Origin: Gyrodactylus bullatarudis
Lineage: Eukaryota > Platyhelminthes > Monogenea > Gyrodactylidea > Gyrodactylidae
Assembly (NCBI GenBank): GCA_012064415.1
Contig: SSNU01000226.1
Span: 297,936 to 361,935, forward strand
Direction: 5' to 3'
Length of the DNA stretch: 64,000 nucleotides
Position 1 is the first letter of the stretch; every line of letters begins with the position of its first letter. Under the pieces are notes generated by a model that saw only the letters and a list, made by a program, of their open reading frames with translations, did no database searches and was not told where the DNA came from. A program made the translations under genes and the position numbers. This document shows positions 25,101 to 38,299 of the stretch, one piece after another.

Positions 25101-28100
25101 TTCAAGAGTTTCATTCCTATCTTATTTGCTAACAAACAAGATTGAACTATAAACGGTAGGACAAGGAGAGAGAATTGAAGGTAAATTCCTCTATTCTATT
25201 TGTCATACATGAATTTTCTTAGTCATGGTCAAAGGAGAAATCTTTCCTCTTGCTAGAAAAAAAGAGGAAGCTTGAATGTCTTATTGTAAAATATACACAG
25301 ATAATGTTGTTAATTAGTTCACTAGTCGTCAGAGTAAAGATCTCGAGGCTTAGTCATGGCCTCCTATATTTTATGTCTTAATAATATGGAGAAAAATAGA
25401 GATCACTCTAAAAAATAATCTATTTCCATCTGTATATCGATAATTGACGTTCTGTTCCTCTCTTTGGAAAGCAGTCCATTTCTTTTTCAATGATTTATGA
25501 CGTTTTCGGAAGAGATATCTCTCCGAGGGGTTATCAATTAAAAAAGAGGGATTTAACCTGATCAGCACTTTTATTCATCTCTTAATAGTGAAAGAATTAT
25601 TATAACTTTCCTGTTTATTACAAGTAGTTTCTTCTTCTTCTTTTATGTAGCTGTTAATTTCATAAGAGAAAGATTTTCTTATCTTACTCTTTGAAGTTTT
25701 TTTTCAATAATTAACACACAATATTTAGTTGCATATTTCCAATCAAAGAGTCATTATCTTTCTTCTCCAAAGCTTTTCTGAGAATCACTCATGTAAAAAA
25801 AGATTTTTTGCTAAATTCAAGAATACTCATTACTAGGGCATCTGAATGTTATCACTTTTTTTGGGTTGTAATCTTCATAAATTAATCAAAAAATAGTCAT
25901 TTTTAAGGATAAATTTATTTATTATTTCTCTAGAAATACTCTATTTTCCAGTCAATATGTATCTTAATTTTGCACAGCATAGTTTATCCTCATAAATGGG
26001 TTATCAATATACAAAATCCATAGTTGCAATATCCCTGTTGTTCAATTACTATTTAGATGACTGTTTTCGAGCTTACAGAATAGTCAAATCATATTTGGTA
26101 TTAAAAGGCGTTGAAATAATAATTTTTCATGCAAAATTCTAACCAAATAATCAGAAATAGTCATTTTAATCACTTTTTATCAAATAACAAAAATTTTTTG
26201 GCTATTTTTGGATGCCCTGCTCATAACGTTGTCGATTCTTGAGGAATCTGTGTATTTCTTGAATTAACCATCTATATTTAGTCTCTCTACACATTGTAGA
26301 GAGTCATTATGACTAAATTCATCCTTTTTATAAAAAGAGAATGACTGACGTTATATAATAATTTTGCCTCGAAATGTGAATAAATAGTAGATAGGGATTA
26401 CTGCATTTAACTAAACTCCATAGATAGAAATGTAGATTGTTTTTAAATGCTCCACTATATACATATACATATATATATATATTGCGTCAGCATTCACCCA
26501 CACTGGCGCTGAATATACACATTTCTTTATCTTTAAAGTAAGCTTTTTGTTTGAAAGGAGGGAACGTTTTTTTCTAAAGTTAAGTAAACATATATTTGAT
26601 TCTTTGCCTAAATAACCCAGTTTTTTTTCCCCCTGAATACTGCCATTTTACATATCAGTCTTGAAATGCTTCTATTAGCGCTGCTAATGTAATGAATATT
26701 ACTCCTATATAATAATGAATGAAAAAAGGTGACCTCAGAAATGAGAGAAGAAATTTGGTTCCATTCTTATATATGTAGAGAGAGACATAGGAGGAAGCAA
26801 TACAATTTTTATAATCTATCCCTTGACTAAAATTCATATCGTAGGTCTCATACATTTTGCCTGTAATATATATATATATATGGGGTTTCTTCTAAGTAGC
26901 TGTTTTTTCCTATTCTGAACAATGAATTTTAATAATATAAGCGAAGCAATACAGGCATAGCTGTTGGACAGATGATACTATGACAGAAATTGTATTTTGA
27001 AATATTTAAACAAACTGTTTCATTTATTTCAATTTTTAACATTATTCCTCTTAATGCGCAACATTTGATTGTCAAACTTTGTTTCTTTATCTGTAGCTTG
27101 ATTTTTTCCATCGAAAATCAACCTTTCCCATTCCTACCCCGTGTTCAATAAATAAAAAAAGGGTGAATGAGTTTTATGACTTGAGTTCTTCTCACGACTC
27201 ACGAGAGGTAGAAAAAAAACAGTTACCATCTTGGAAATATGCAGAAAGATGAATGTCCACTTGAGAGCAAGTGAAAATAAGTAACATATGTTTAACATTA
27301 GGTTAAGAAGGTCTTCGATATGATGGCGGTCAAGCATGTTGCTGTCTGGTCCTCTGGTCTTCCTCTCCCAGCCTGTCCATCATGTTTCTTGTATAATTTT
27401 TTCTTTTCATCAATGAAATTAGGCCAGTATTTTTTTGTTTTTCTCACTTTGAAGTGAGATATAAAGGGGAAGATTTATTGCAAAAATATTCCCTCTCTCT
27501 TCTATTCAAGGGAGAAATATCAAGGGCGTATTTTCTTCATCTCCTATATTGTTGGAGATGTAAAATATATCATTATTCTTGCATGTGTCTTTCTCAAGAT
27601 TTAGTAGAGATACTCTCATTTTTTCCTTATTATTAAGAAGAAAAATTGTGCACAAGTTCAAAGATATCCTCACTTCTTCTTGTTCATTAAGATAAAACTA
27701 CAAATAGATTATTGTTATTAAAAAGTTGTAGAATAATTGACAAACCTTGTTATTGTTATCTCTAGAATTCTCAGCTATCAAAAGGAATCAATCAAGTGAA
27801 ACATAGTTTAACTCAGTAGTGTTTAATACTTCAATACATATTTTTGGAAATTTTGCAATAACACATTTGTCATCTATGTATCAGTGAACAAAATAATTTT
27901 CAAATCTCTTTTTTCGTTCAAAATTCACCCAAAAAATCCAAAAATTTATTCTCTACAATGTTTTCTTCGTGGCAATAAAAAATTTTATTAATGAAAGAGA
28001 AAACAATGCCTTGAATATAAACCATGTTTGTAAACAAATAAAATTTTCTAGACAGACCTCTGACCTACTTTACAGTAATAAAGGTTTTACACTCTTTCTC

Positions 28101-28635
28101 ACTCCGGGATACACCGAGAGAGCAAGTATGGATTTTTAATATACTATTCAAAAGTTTATGACAGCTTGTCAAAATATAATAGAACACACTACTACTATCA
28201 CTCCTAAAACATATCAGTCTGTTTTTTAGCTAGAGATTAAAAAGGTGAATTTTTCTCTATTTTTGAAACCATTGTGTTTTTTTTTATTTTATTAATTTTT
28301 TTGTTAGAAATAATTCTATGTGTTGATAATAGATGAATAAAAATATATACAAAAGTGGAATAATCATTACAGTAAATATTGTGTTATTTCAAAAGTACTA
28401 AGCAATATGAAATAACAGCAGAAATTCATTTCAAGTATTATACAAAATTTTTCAAAGAATTCGTTTTTCCTATTGTCAATTCTAAAATTCTATCGTTCCA
28501 AAGTAAAAATGGAATTATCAGACATTGATATCAGAGCGATAATTTATCCAGGATCGAAGCTTGCCGGAGACTTATCCTTAGGCTCACATACGATAATTTC
28601 CTATCACATATCGTGATGACAGATAAAAAAAGAAT
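22180..28635. other. Gene-free stretch with AT microsatellites
   Basis: No gene recognised. (TA)n runs lie at about 26,459-26,482 and 26,866-26,881. The longest open frame (106 codons, plus, 24,812-25,132) begins with ATG but has no recognised domain; a signal exon for the downstream receptor could lie anywhere here and was not found. Confidence 0.45.
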
Positions 28636-28639
28636 ATAC

Positions 28640-28880
28640 TTGGAGGATAAGAGCTGAAAAATACCCAAATTTTATTCGGGATAAATTCTTACAGGACTAT
28701 GCTCAGCCTGATGTCTCAAGGTTAGGGAAAGATTTTTTTCAGGGAGAGCAACACCGACGTTCTGAACCATCCTCTTTACAGAACAGATCTTGCTCCGACA
28801 GATTATCACTTTTTCAGATCACTATAGCATTATCTCAAGGGCAAAAAAAGGTGGCAGATATGTATAGAAGGAAATTGTGA
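28640..28880 (+). pseudogene. mariner transposase relic (catalytic-domain end)
   Basis: In shifting frames the plus strand reads QDYAQPDVSRL, like the mariner HDNARPHV block, then HPLYRTDLAPTDYHFFRSL (28,768 onwards), a stop, and HYLKGKK. The last block is diagnostic of mariner transposases, where the family motif is close to YSPDLAPSDYHLF. Stops and frameshifts show it is dead. No inverted termini were found nearby. Confidence 0.8.
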
Positions 28881-28889
28881 ATTATTATT

Positions 28890-30580
28890 ACTGGAGTCTA
28901 CACTCATAAGGAAGATAAGAGAACGAACGAATAATTATTATTATAAGTGATAAACGTTTTATTTCGCCGGGTCTCTTCAGAATTAATCCCGGGCTTTGAT
29001 TATATACTATTATATTGCAAATTTTTCTGCTCTTCCATTGGATAGAATGGAACTCAGGGAAATTGTGAATATTTGTGTAACTTGATGGTATTCTGTATGT
29101 TAATTGCCAAAAAAATTCATTATTATTTTTACAAAATTTTCTAAGTATTTTTGAAACAACAATAATTATGTTATAATATCTGTTGGTTTAAAATATGTAG
29201 TCATGAATAATAATGGAAATATTTTATGTGAAAATAAGACTGGTTGGCGTTTTAAATAAGAATTCTGAAAATTTTTAACTCGAGAAGATTATTAGAGTAA
29301 TCAATTTTTGATCTTATTTGTTACATACAAAGTTTTTAATGGAATAAAGGTTATCACAATTTGACAAATAATTTTTATAAGAAATTCATGTATTTCTTTA
29401 ATCATAATTTTGCTCAATTTTTATAGAGGTTACTATAAATTTTTTATTGATGAAGGCTAAACGGCGAATCCATAGTGAATTAAGACCGGAAGCCGAGATC
29501 CAAATCTACTCTCGATATTTCGAACTTATTCATGAGTAAAATTTGTAGATAATAATTCATGAGTGAATACGAAATAATATTTTCTCTCTTTTTTCCAGGA
29601 AATATCCTTGTAATTATAATCGTTGAAAAATACAAGCAACAAGTAAACGAAGATAAACTTCTCTGAATATGACAAGCAATTATAAGACAGTTACAATTAT
29701 CTTCCTTGAACTAATTTGACTTGGAGTACAAGTTATCTTCTTTATTTTCACTGATAAGACAAAAGAATGACAATTTTGTTGTATTCTTATTGGCTTTATT
29801 TTATCCTCGTGGTAAATTCTCAAACAAATTCCATTCTTCCTGGCCTCGGATACGAGAATGAGTAAGCTAATTCTTAAATTCAAGCTTTCATTGATTATTT
29901 TACATGCCAAAATTGAGACGAAATTTTATGTCCAATTATGTCTGATATTTTTTTATTACTCTCAAACTAAAAATAAGATTGATTCAAGTTTAACGCTAAC
30001 TGGATCATTGAAAAATTAACTTGGGTGCGTTAGAATCAACAGTGTTAGACCTTGACAACTTTCTAGCCTATGTATTCAATAAATGGCGAAATTTTATTGC
30101 TAAAATCATCTGATTTGACTGGATTTCTCCTGCTCCCTCAAATGTAAATAAGAATTAATTGAAAAAACAATGAAAATTTAACGAATCAGCTAGCATCTAC
30201 ATGTAAAACTCTTATTATCTCTGATTTGTTAGTATCTAAGTTATTACAAGAATGACAAATCTATTCCCTAGAATCTATTAACACAATAAAAAATATTAAA
30301 GTACATAGTTATTGAATTATACAGACGTTCACATATGGAGTCCATTTTTTTAACAATTGAATTTCTGGCGTCTTTTGTTTCCAAGTGTAATTAGTTTGTT
30401 TTTTTCTTATATTCATGTTGGTAAATAGAATGTAAGCTTTGCTATTATTTATAGCTTGGCAGTTAGTAAAGTTTCTCTTTAAATTACTGGAGCCATTCAT
30501 AACAAATAACGAGGAAAGAGTCAACTCTTTCTATTTAATCTTAATGACAATATACTCAGAATTAATTAATTATTTTTCTT
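28890..30580. other. No recognisable feature
   Basis: AT-rich DNA; a 76-codon minus frame (29,680-29,910) has no recognised domain. Confidence 0.45.
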
Positions 30581-30586
30581 CTTCAG

Positions 30587-30624
30587 TTTTCAAACCGACA
30601 CTGATCCTCAAACAACTTATGGCT
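30587..30624 (+). CDS. Candidate 38-nt upstream exon of the ROR-like receptor
   Basis: A strong acceptor (ATTTTTCTTCTTCAG) and a consensus donor (GTAAGTACT) bracket 38 nt. Read in the phase needed to join the first Ig exon at 33,742 (one base left over) it encodes FQTDTDPQTTYG with no stop, giving an acidic linker before the Ig domain. It needs two bases from an earlier exon. The evidence is splice consensus and phase only; no homology supports so short a peptide. Confidence 0.4.
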
Positions 30625-33600
30625 GTAAGTACTCATTTTGTTTTATGAATAAATTTCAAAGTCTACTACTTTTAGAAAATAATTTAAACTCAAATTTCTG
30701 ATATCACCTAAAAATAAAATATCCCCTCAAGGTTTTTTAGTATCCTACGATATTGCATGTCGGAAGTTTGTGTGTCACTATGCTAAACATATTATATACT
30801 ACATTAAAAAAAATGGAAAAATACATTTTTATCATGTGAATATTGTATTTTAATTAGATACATTATTTTTTTCCAAAATGGAATAATGAGGGCAACGTCC
30901 AGCATTCCTAATGCATACAACATGGATGGGAATTGTATATCGAATTTTTATCTAACGAATAAAGGTCATCACAATACAATATCGAGTATGGCCAATGTAA
31001 AATTACCAACTCCTATTACTACTAATACACACTAAAGAATGGACATTATTTGAGAAAAATTTGGAATGAGGATAAAGAAATCATAAACACTCCATCTTAT
31101 TTATTTTCTTTTGATTACAAGTACCATTTTTTTTGCTCCTGGCAAAATGTCACATGTAAACCTTCCTTCTTAAAGAGAGCCTAAACTATTGTACCATTGA
31201 ATGTGTACATTTCGATAAATATTTGATTGTTTTAATACAATTTCCAATTGATGATAAGAAACAAAAAGTCTGACATTTTCCTCCAAAATATGGCTATTAA
31301 ATTCATCTCCAAGACAAAAAAATTACTGCCTGCTCCTTTTTCTGGTACCCCCTCCCTTTCTCCTTCAATTCAACAATCAGATTGATTAATTAATGCACAT
31401 TCGGGGAGTTTTTTTGTGTACTTGACACAGTTTTTTGTGTCTGATTTCTCCCACTTACTTTATGCTAATATAGAGGGAAAAAACTCAAAAGAATAAAATT
31501 CATTTGTTTCTTTTCCTTAGTTTTATTCATCTAAATTACATGACTTATGGACAAGCCTTCTTTTCAATCATTTAAAACTATTTTTCTTCATAAAAAACTT
31601 CTTCCTCTAAAACTAATTTCTTATAATAGATATGAAATGATCTCGATATTCATTAGAAAAATTTAAATCTAGCCAAAATCAGACTATATTGAATATATCA
31701 GTGACCATGAAATTTTGAGCTCAATGACTGAAAACATGAAAAATGGGAGCATTCTCGATATTTGAAGAAAAATATTGAACGTTTTGTAAAATTTTTTTTT
31801 CATGTATTACTTAATACTTCCATTCCGTAGGAAAATGTATTTAGTAAGAATGATGAATAGATCATCTTACTTAGGACTAAAAAATAATTACTTCCAGAAA
31901 TCTCATTCGATAGTCATTGATATTTGGCTTTCTATGTATATCTTGCATTTATTGCCATAGCAAGTTTTTCAATATTTTTCTTTGAGTGAACTCCAACCTT
32001 CTCCTTATCAGGTTCAATAAGAAAGACTAATTAAAAGATATATCGACCATTTCCAATTTAATTTTATGAATTGGAGCATTATCTAGAGTCTCTTTTGCAC
32101 TTAAAGAAATTTTGCTAATATTTCGATCCTAATATTTAAATCTCTTAAATTTTGAAATAATATGCCTAATTACATGAAGGTTATTATATTATTAATATTT
32201 TGAAGAATCTGTCAGGAAAAAACTATATGGGAAAAAGAATAAATATCAAGTGTAATTTTGAATGCTTTTTTAGTGTACAAAGAAAAAGAAAATTCAGAAG
32301 GAGACTAAACCCAAGGCATCTTTATTGCACCACTGTATAGACATCGAATGTAAAAATTTGTGAATTATTATTATTATTTTATGCATGTCAGATTTGCATT
32401 CTCTATTGTGGACTGGAATAATATAAATAGTATAATACTGGCTTGTCTGTAAAGTAATATTATTTCTCTTCTTGGAAGAAAAATATATATTCACTTAGCA
32501 TAGTCTGTTATTATTATTATTATTTGTTATCATTACACAAAGTATGCATGAGCCATATGTCAAACAGCGATAAGAAGACATGTAAAATTTATGCATTCTT
32601 CTCTACTCTTGAGTGAAAATTATTCTTTATATTCAGATGAATGAATAATCTACAAGAACAGCCAATTCTTAAATATATACCTGTTAATTCTACTCTTATA
32701 CTAATGGTGGAAAGATAAAAAGCAAAACTCGCATGAGCACTGCTTGTAGTAAAGTTTCCTAGAATAGAACTTTTTTCCAATTTTTTTATATGCGCTATAA
32801 TTTATGAAGCATAAAGGTAACTCAGGCATTTTTACTAAGCATTTGGGCAATATCTTATATTTTTATGATTTTCTCTCATTTTCAACTTTTTTTAAACCCA
32901 TCGTTTACCATAGAAAAAGTCAAGAGAAATGGTTCAATTTGCTACATTGCATATTTAGAATGTTGTTAAAATTCTGACTGAATCCATATGGGCAAATTCC
33001 TTACACACATTTTCCCTCCTTAATTAAAAGAACATTTCGCTTATTAAAAGAAATGATCCTCTTTCTTTCTACAAATACAACTTAATACTTACTTACTGTT
33101 TCAATTTCTTCTTTTAAGTTTTGAAACAAGTCATTTGTTGTTTACCAAAGTGATACAAGATAAAACGAAACCATATGTCTCTGTTTATCTATCTACTTTA
33201 GCAAACTAGGTATAAATATATTTGTTGTTTGTAATCATTTCACCAAAAAATGCAATCTATGGTAATCCTTTTAAGTGGTAGGGATGGGGACCTCTTTAAA
33301 ACCTCTTTTATCCTCCATCGTTTTGAACCCTGTTCTCTCTTTATAAACTTTTTAAATTACCAAATTCAATTAAGAATAAGATGAAAAAGGAATGAGTGAA
33401 AGGGGGCGGGTTAAATAAAAATACATTTATAGTACCATTTATAATCTATCAAAATACTTTGGAGAATATATCCCTTTTTATTCTTGAAATGTAAATGATA
33501 GATGGAAAAATACAGCAAAAAATGAATCATTTTGAACTTCACTTTCGGATTGCACTCCATCCTTTTCTTGTTCAAGTCCTATTTTTAACTTTTTTTGTGT

Positions 33601-33741
33601 ATTTTTCATTTACGAAACAAAAATTGAACAAAAAGTTTAATATGAATCATTTTAATGATCACTAGATCGATACTTTTTATGTATTTTATCAAAAAGAATA
33701 AATTAATTTGATAAGAGAAACATTAATTCCAATTTTTATAG
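30625..33741 (+). other. Likely intron of the ROR-like gene, no other feature
   Basis: If the 38-nt exon is real this is a 3.1-kb intron. A faint resemblance to MITE family A occurs around 31,640-31,800. (TTA)n runs lie near 32,508-32,526. The acceptor for the next exon is ATTTTTATAG ending at 33,741. Confidence 0.4.
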
Positions 33742-36700
33742 ATAAAATTGATAAGAACGATTCAAATCCAATAGTGACGGTTGTTAAGGGTGAAGATGCA
33801 GAATTATTTTGTGACATTTTCGGCAATCCAAAGCCGAATATCACCTGGAAAATTGATGGAATAAATATCAAAAAGTCTATCAAGTATGATGTTATCCAGG
33901 AGAATTGGGGTTCAGTGTAAGTTTTCTCCCCAAGCCACTTTATTATATAATTGGAGTAATTTTGAATTTTTCCCCTTTAGATTAGTTATTAAAAATGTTG
34001 GCACAGAGGATGAGAGGACCTATGAATGCATTGGAAAAAACTTGGGAGGTACTGTCAAAGTTTCAAAGACACTGATTATCAATGAAAATTGTAAGTCATG
34101 AAAATTTCTCAAATTTACAGTTCAAAATTATAATCTCCCCCTTATTTTTAGCTGTCCAGCCTGAATTTGATGGAATCATTGAGTAAGTTGACAGAGTTTT
34201 TTCCTTCTGAAATGGAATCTTAATCATTTACTTTCTTTTTCAAGAAATCTCAATCCAGGCAGCAAGGATCAATGCCAAAAATTTAGTAGCCAAGTCTGTG
34301 CTGGCTTCTTAAAGAATCAAATTGTCCATGTTTCGCATAAACATGATCAGAGTAATAAGGAGAAAATTCTTTTCAACAGTAAGTATCTTTTTAAATACTG
34401 AAATTCTACCAAAAAATATTTAAGCTTTTGAGCTTTTCCTTTTGAATAAGTCGATGTTGACTATTTATCTATGATTAATTGAACGAGATAAAAATGTTAC
34501 AACTTTTGACAACATAAAATTCTCATGATGTATTCACTATTTTCGATAAACATAAAAACTTTTTAATCTGAATCATACATAAGTTAACACAAGTTAATCA
34601 TGATGGTATTTTCTCCAGGGAATGAGAATATAGTCTATCAACAAATAGAAATTAAAATTAACAACGGATATTGTTGACAAGACAGTACTAAAATAATTTG
34701 ACAATTGAGACTTTATTCCTTTTCTACCTGATGGTGCGCCAGCATTTTGGCATTTTTCTCCTAAAAAAACAAAAATTTCATCTAATTATTATTAATGCAA
34801 AAACCTTTTTTCTAGTCTTGCGAGTAATTCAAAATCAGATAAGCGAAGAACCAGAAGAATGCATATCAGAGATTAGTCAAATTCTTTGCTATTACAATTT
34901 TCCAATATGTCTCGAAAATTCCTTCAATGGCCGATTCAAAAGTGATAAAGTTGCTTCAAATTTTGATGCGCCCATCAAAAAGTATAGTGCTTTCCAACTA
35001 TGCCGAGTCTACTGCACTAACTTTATCATGAAATGTCCTACTTTGTTCGCAAAACTCAAATCTTCTCTAACTATGCAGCAGAAAGAATGTAAGCTTGTCT
35101 ACTCTTCAAGATCTTTGATATCAATATTTAATATTTATTCACTTTAGATTTTATAAACTGCAAAAAACTCGGACTAGAACCTGAAGGTAGCTGCATTGAA
35201 ATAAAGAATAATAAAGCAATTTTACGTGAGTACTCTCGAAAATTGAGATATAAATTAAAATATATAAATTAAAAATATATTCCCTTCTTTCAGCTAACAT
35301 GACAGAGTTTATTCGCAAACAAAAGGAAAATGCGGACGAAGAGTTTGAGGAGAGAGACCAAACGAATTCTTCAAAGTATTGGCCAATTCTTATTACATTT
35401 GCTTCTTTATTTGCCATAACTGGATTTCTCGTTCTAATATGCGTCTTTTGTCGATGTGCATTTCTGCAAAACTTTGGAAGAAGCACAAGATTCTCAAGTG
35501 ATTTTCACGCGCTAAATAGTCCCAGAGGAAACAGTCTCTTTCGTCATAGTGAACTCAAGTCGAGTATATTCCAAAACTTTAAAAACTTTCGTGGTTCAAC
35601 TGTGATGGGCAATCATAATAATAACAACTCCGTCATTCCAATAATGCCTAATCAAGGTCTACAGAACATTAACTCAATGCCATATCCTATAAATCATCCA
35701 ACAATTATTAATAATTCGAATTCCCTCACGAGTAAGTGATTATAATTTGATAAAAGATATTTTCAGTGATTAAATCAGAAATCTAGATTTTAATGGAATT
35801 TCTTTTAATTCTCAGATGAAAACCCTGGCTCGTTTGATTCCTCGTTTGGTGAGAGTTTCAGTAAAAATCAAAATTCCTTTGGCCACTTAATGAACCCTAA
35901 TTCCGACATGAACAAGAGCCCCGTTATAAAACCAACCAATCAGAATTACTATAACAACTCCACAAAATCTAGTAACATTAGCCAACATCATTATCAGACT
36001 GTGTTTGGATCAAAAACCCTTATCCAGCCGTTATCCCCAAATAATTCAGATATGGAACAAAAACTGGAGAAAAATCAAAAATACATTTTCCAACGTGGAT
36101 GGAGCAATTATGCCCAATTCAACCAGTTAAATATAAGTCCTAATTACTTACAAAGCAAGAACGTGTCAGAGGACCATACGCCTACTAGTATTGAGTTGAA
36201 CTCAGACATAGTTGATTACAACTACAACTCTATCAAGTATGTTTTAAACTTTGAAATCTTTCTCCCTCGTTTTAATCAAAGACTCAATTTTCTCCTCGAA
36301 AAGATTTGATACGAACCTCGGCCATGGATTATTCGGACCAATGTACAATGGTGAATTTCAATTGAAAAACGGCACTTATGAAAATGGAAACGACACTCTG
36401 AACTATAGCGAAGTTAATCGTCTATTTATCAAGACTCTTGCACCTGGATCTTCGGGCAATCTGCAAGTGGAGTTTATTAACGAAGCCAATGTTATGAATC
36501 AACTGAAACATAACAACTTACTTTCCCTAATGGGTGTCAGCATACATCAACTACCATGGTGCATGCTATTCGATATATCTGGCTATCATGAGCTTCCAGA
36601 TTACTTTAGTAATTTGTCAACAAACAACTCTGAAATGTTGACAGTGCAAATGATTCTACAACTCTCCTCTGGTCTCGTCTACTTGTCGGATAAAAACTTT

Positions 36701-37333
36701 GCTCATCAGGATATATCCGCTCGTAATGTCCTTATAAATCCGTACAAGTCTTTTAATAATGAAATTAGCTTCACTGTGAAATTAACCAACCTTGCATTTG
36801 GCCGCAATCGTTATTCATCAGATTATCAAGCTTTTGTCAATAAATCTCTTGATATCAACAATAATCAAAATAATCAAATATTCTTACCAATTCGATGGAT
36901 GTCACCAGAGTCATTGGTCTCTGGGAAGTTTACTCTCGAATCAGACATTTGGTCTTTTGGTATTCTCATTTGGGAGTTGGTTACCAATTGTAAATTGAAA
37001 CCCTACTTCAACATAAATGAAAATCTCCTAGCTGATTACATTATTGAAAATGGCAATAAACTCTTGCTACCAAGTATTCCCAATGTTCACAATGATTTTG
37101 TCAAATTTACTATAAACTGTTTGTATGACTGTCTAAACATGTCTAGTGTTAATCGACCGAAATTCGCCCAAATCTATGAAGTAACATTCAATTGTTTATA
37201 CAACCATAATAGTTCGATTTCATCATCTGGAAAAAATAAAAAGTCCCTAACTGAGTCAATTAACTCATCTCTAACGCATACAACAATCTCATCGAATTCA
37301 ACTGTTTCTTCATCAAAGAACTTCCAAAGTTGA
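33742..37333 (+). CDS. Ror: ROR-family receptor tyrosine kinase-like protein, kringle-less, N-terminus missing
   Basis: Nine phase-consistent exons: 33,742-33,916; 33,981-34,090; 34,152-34,182; 34,245-34,378; 34,816-35,088; 35,148-35,225; 35,294-35,731; 35,816-36,236; 36,304-37,333, giving about 896 codons. Exons 1-2 encode an Ig domain (ELFCDIFGNPKPNITW, DERTYECIG). Exons 4-6 encode a Frizzled-type cysteine-rich domain (VCAGFLKNQ, CYYNFPIC, LCRVYCTNF, NCKKLGLEPEGSC). Exon 7 gives a transmembrane helix (WPILITFASLFAITGFLVLI) with no kringle between. A long Asn/Ser-rich juxtamembrane part precedes the kinase domain: GHGLFG loop, FIKTL lysine, HQDISARN catalytic loop, SDIWSFGILIWE. The DFG position reads NLAFG, so the Mg-binding Asp is Asn. 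ROR proteins are Wnt receptors; the closest family match is clear. The signal peptide exon lies upstream and is not identified. Confidence 0.9.
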
Positions 37334-37700
37334 GCGAAAAATTTTATTTTCAAAGATTCTTTCAGCGCCAGATATTTAAAACATTCAAAATTGAATTTGA
37401 AAAAGAATAAAAGCATTTGGAGTACATAAAACTTATATAAAAAACAGTTATGAATTGACATACATTTATTTTTAAGACACCTAAAATCAAAAAATGTGTA
37501 AATAAATATCTATTTTATTTGAACTTTTCTTTAAAATCTTCTTTAAAATATTCCTAGGTATTAAACAGTATATTAGGATTTCGGAAAAATTAATTCAATG
37601 TTAAAGCCAAAGCGGCTCTATCTCATAGTTTAAAATTACTATCTGAATGGAGGTTGTAAATTGCATTTAAATAGTACAGTGAAAAGAGAATTCTATTTTG
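37334..37700 (+). other. 3' flank of the ROR-like gene
   Basis: AT-rich trailer with AATAAA at 37,407 and again near 37,500, plausible polyadenylation signals; no coding sequence. Confidence 0.4.
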
Positions 37701-37734
37701 GAAAATTAGAAAAAAGGATATATTAACACCAAAT

Positions 37735-37785
37735 GTACATTTCTCAAAGGTTCATCAGTAGTATCTCTTTGGTAATGGTAAAAAT
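37735..37785. repeat. Single arm of the 592-689 hairpin repeat
   Basis: ACCAAATGTACATTTCTCAA followed by AGGTTCATCAGTAGT resembles one arm of the hairpin at 592-689, with substitutions. Confidence 0.45.
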
Positions 37786-37918
37786 AAGATGAATGAAAAT
37801 AATAATTTACAAATTTTGAAAGAAATAGTAAAATTTGAAGAAAATTGGAATAAATGTAAGTTGAAAAACACCAAAACTCTCCAATAAATAGCAACAGTGG
37901 AGAGAAAGGTGAAAAAGC

Positions 37919-38290
37919 TCACATAGGCCAGGGTAATTGAAGGTTATAAGAATAGTTTTTTTGAACACACAGATTTGGCTTAAAGTGATTGATGAAGAAT
38001 TTCTCCTTCACCCACAAATCATCACCCGCATTTTTATACAAAATTGAGAAATTGGAAATTGAAGCTTCATGATTCTCCTGTATTAGATGTCTGGTCACAG
38101 CTGTATCCTTCTTGAGGTGATCATTTGATCTTGTTGATAATTTCCTAATATTAGTTAATCTAAGAATTGCTATTTGACTGCAAAGATATATTCTCGAGCA
38201 TGAATGTGGTTTTGAATTGGGGTATTTTCGTTCGATAACAGTTTTATCATCACACACTTTGCGATTGCTCCTGGGGTTGCTTTTAATCAC
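37919..38290 (-). pseudogene. Penelope-like element GIY-YIG domain remnant
   Basis: The minus-strand frame reads RKLSTRSNDHLKKDTAVTRH, then LIQENHE, FSILYKNAGD and KEKFFINHFKPNLCVQK. This has the order of the GIY-YIG endonuclease C-terminus of Penelope-like retroelements (LSTRxxEH, AVARHxxENNH, RxxKEAxxI). The upstream cysteine knuckle survives only in part (HSCSRIYLC) and the reverse transcriptase is absent. A related fragment lies at 57,050-57,244. Confidence 0.6.
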
Positions 38291-38299
38291 TTTTGATAT

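Noticed and set aside
24812..25132. 106-codon ATG frame in the desert, considered as a signal-peptide exon for ROR
   Set aside because: No cleavable signal sequence in position and no consensus donor in the required phase.
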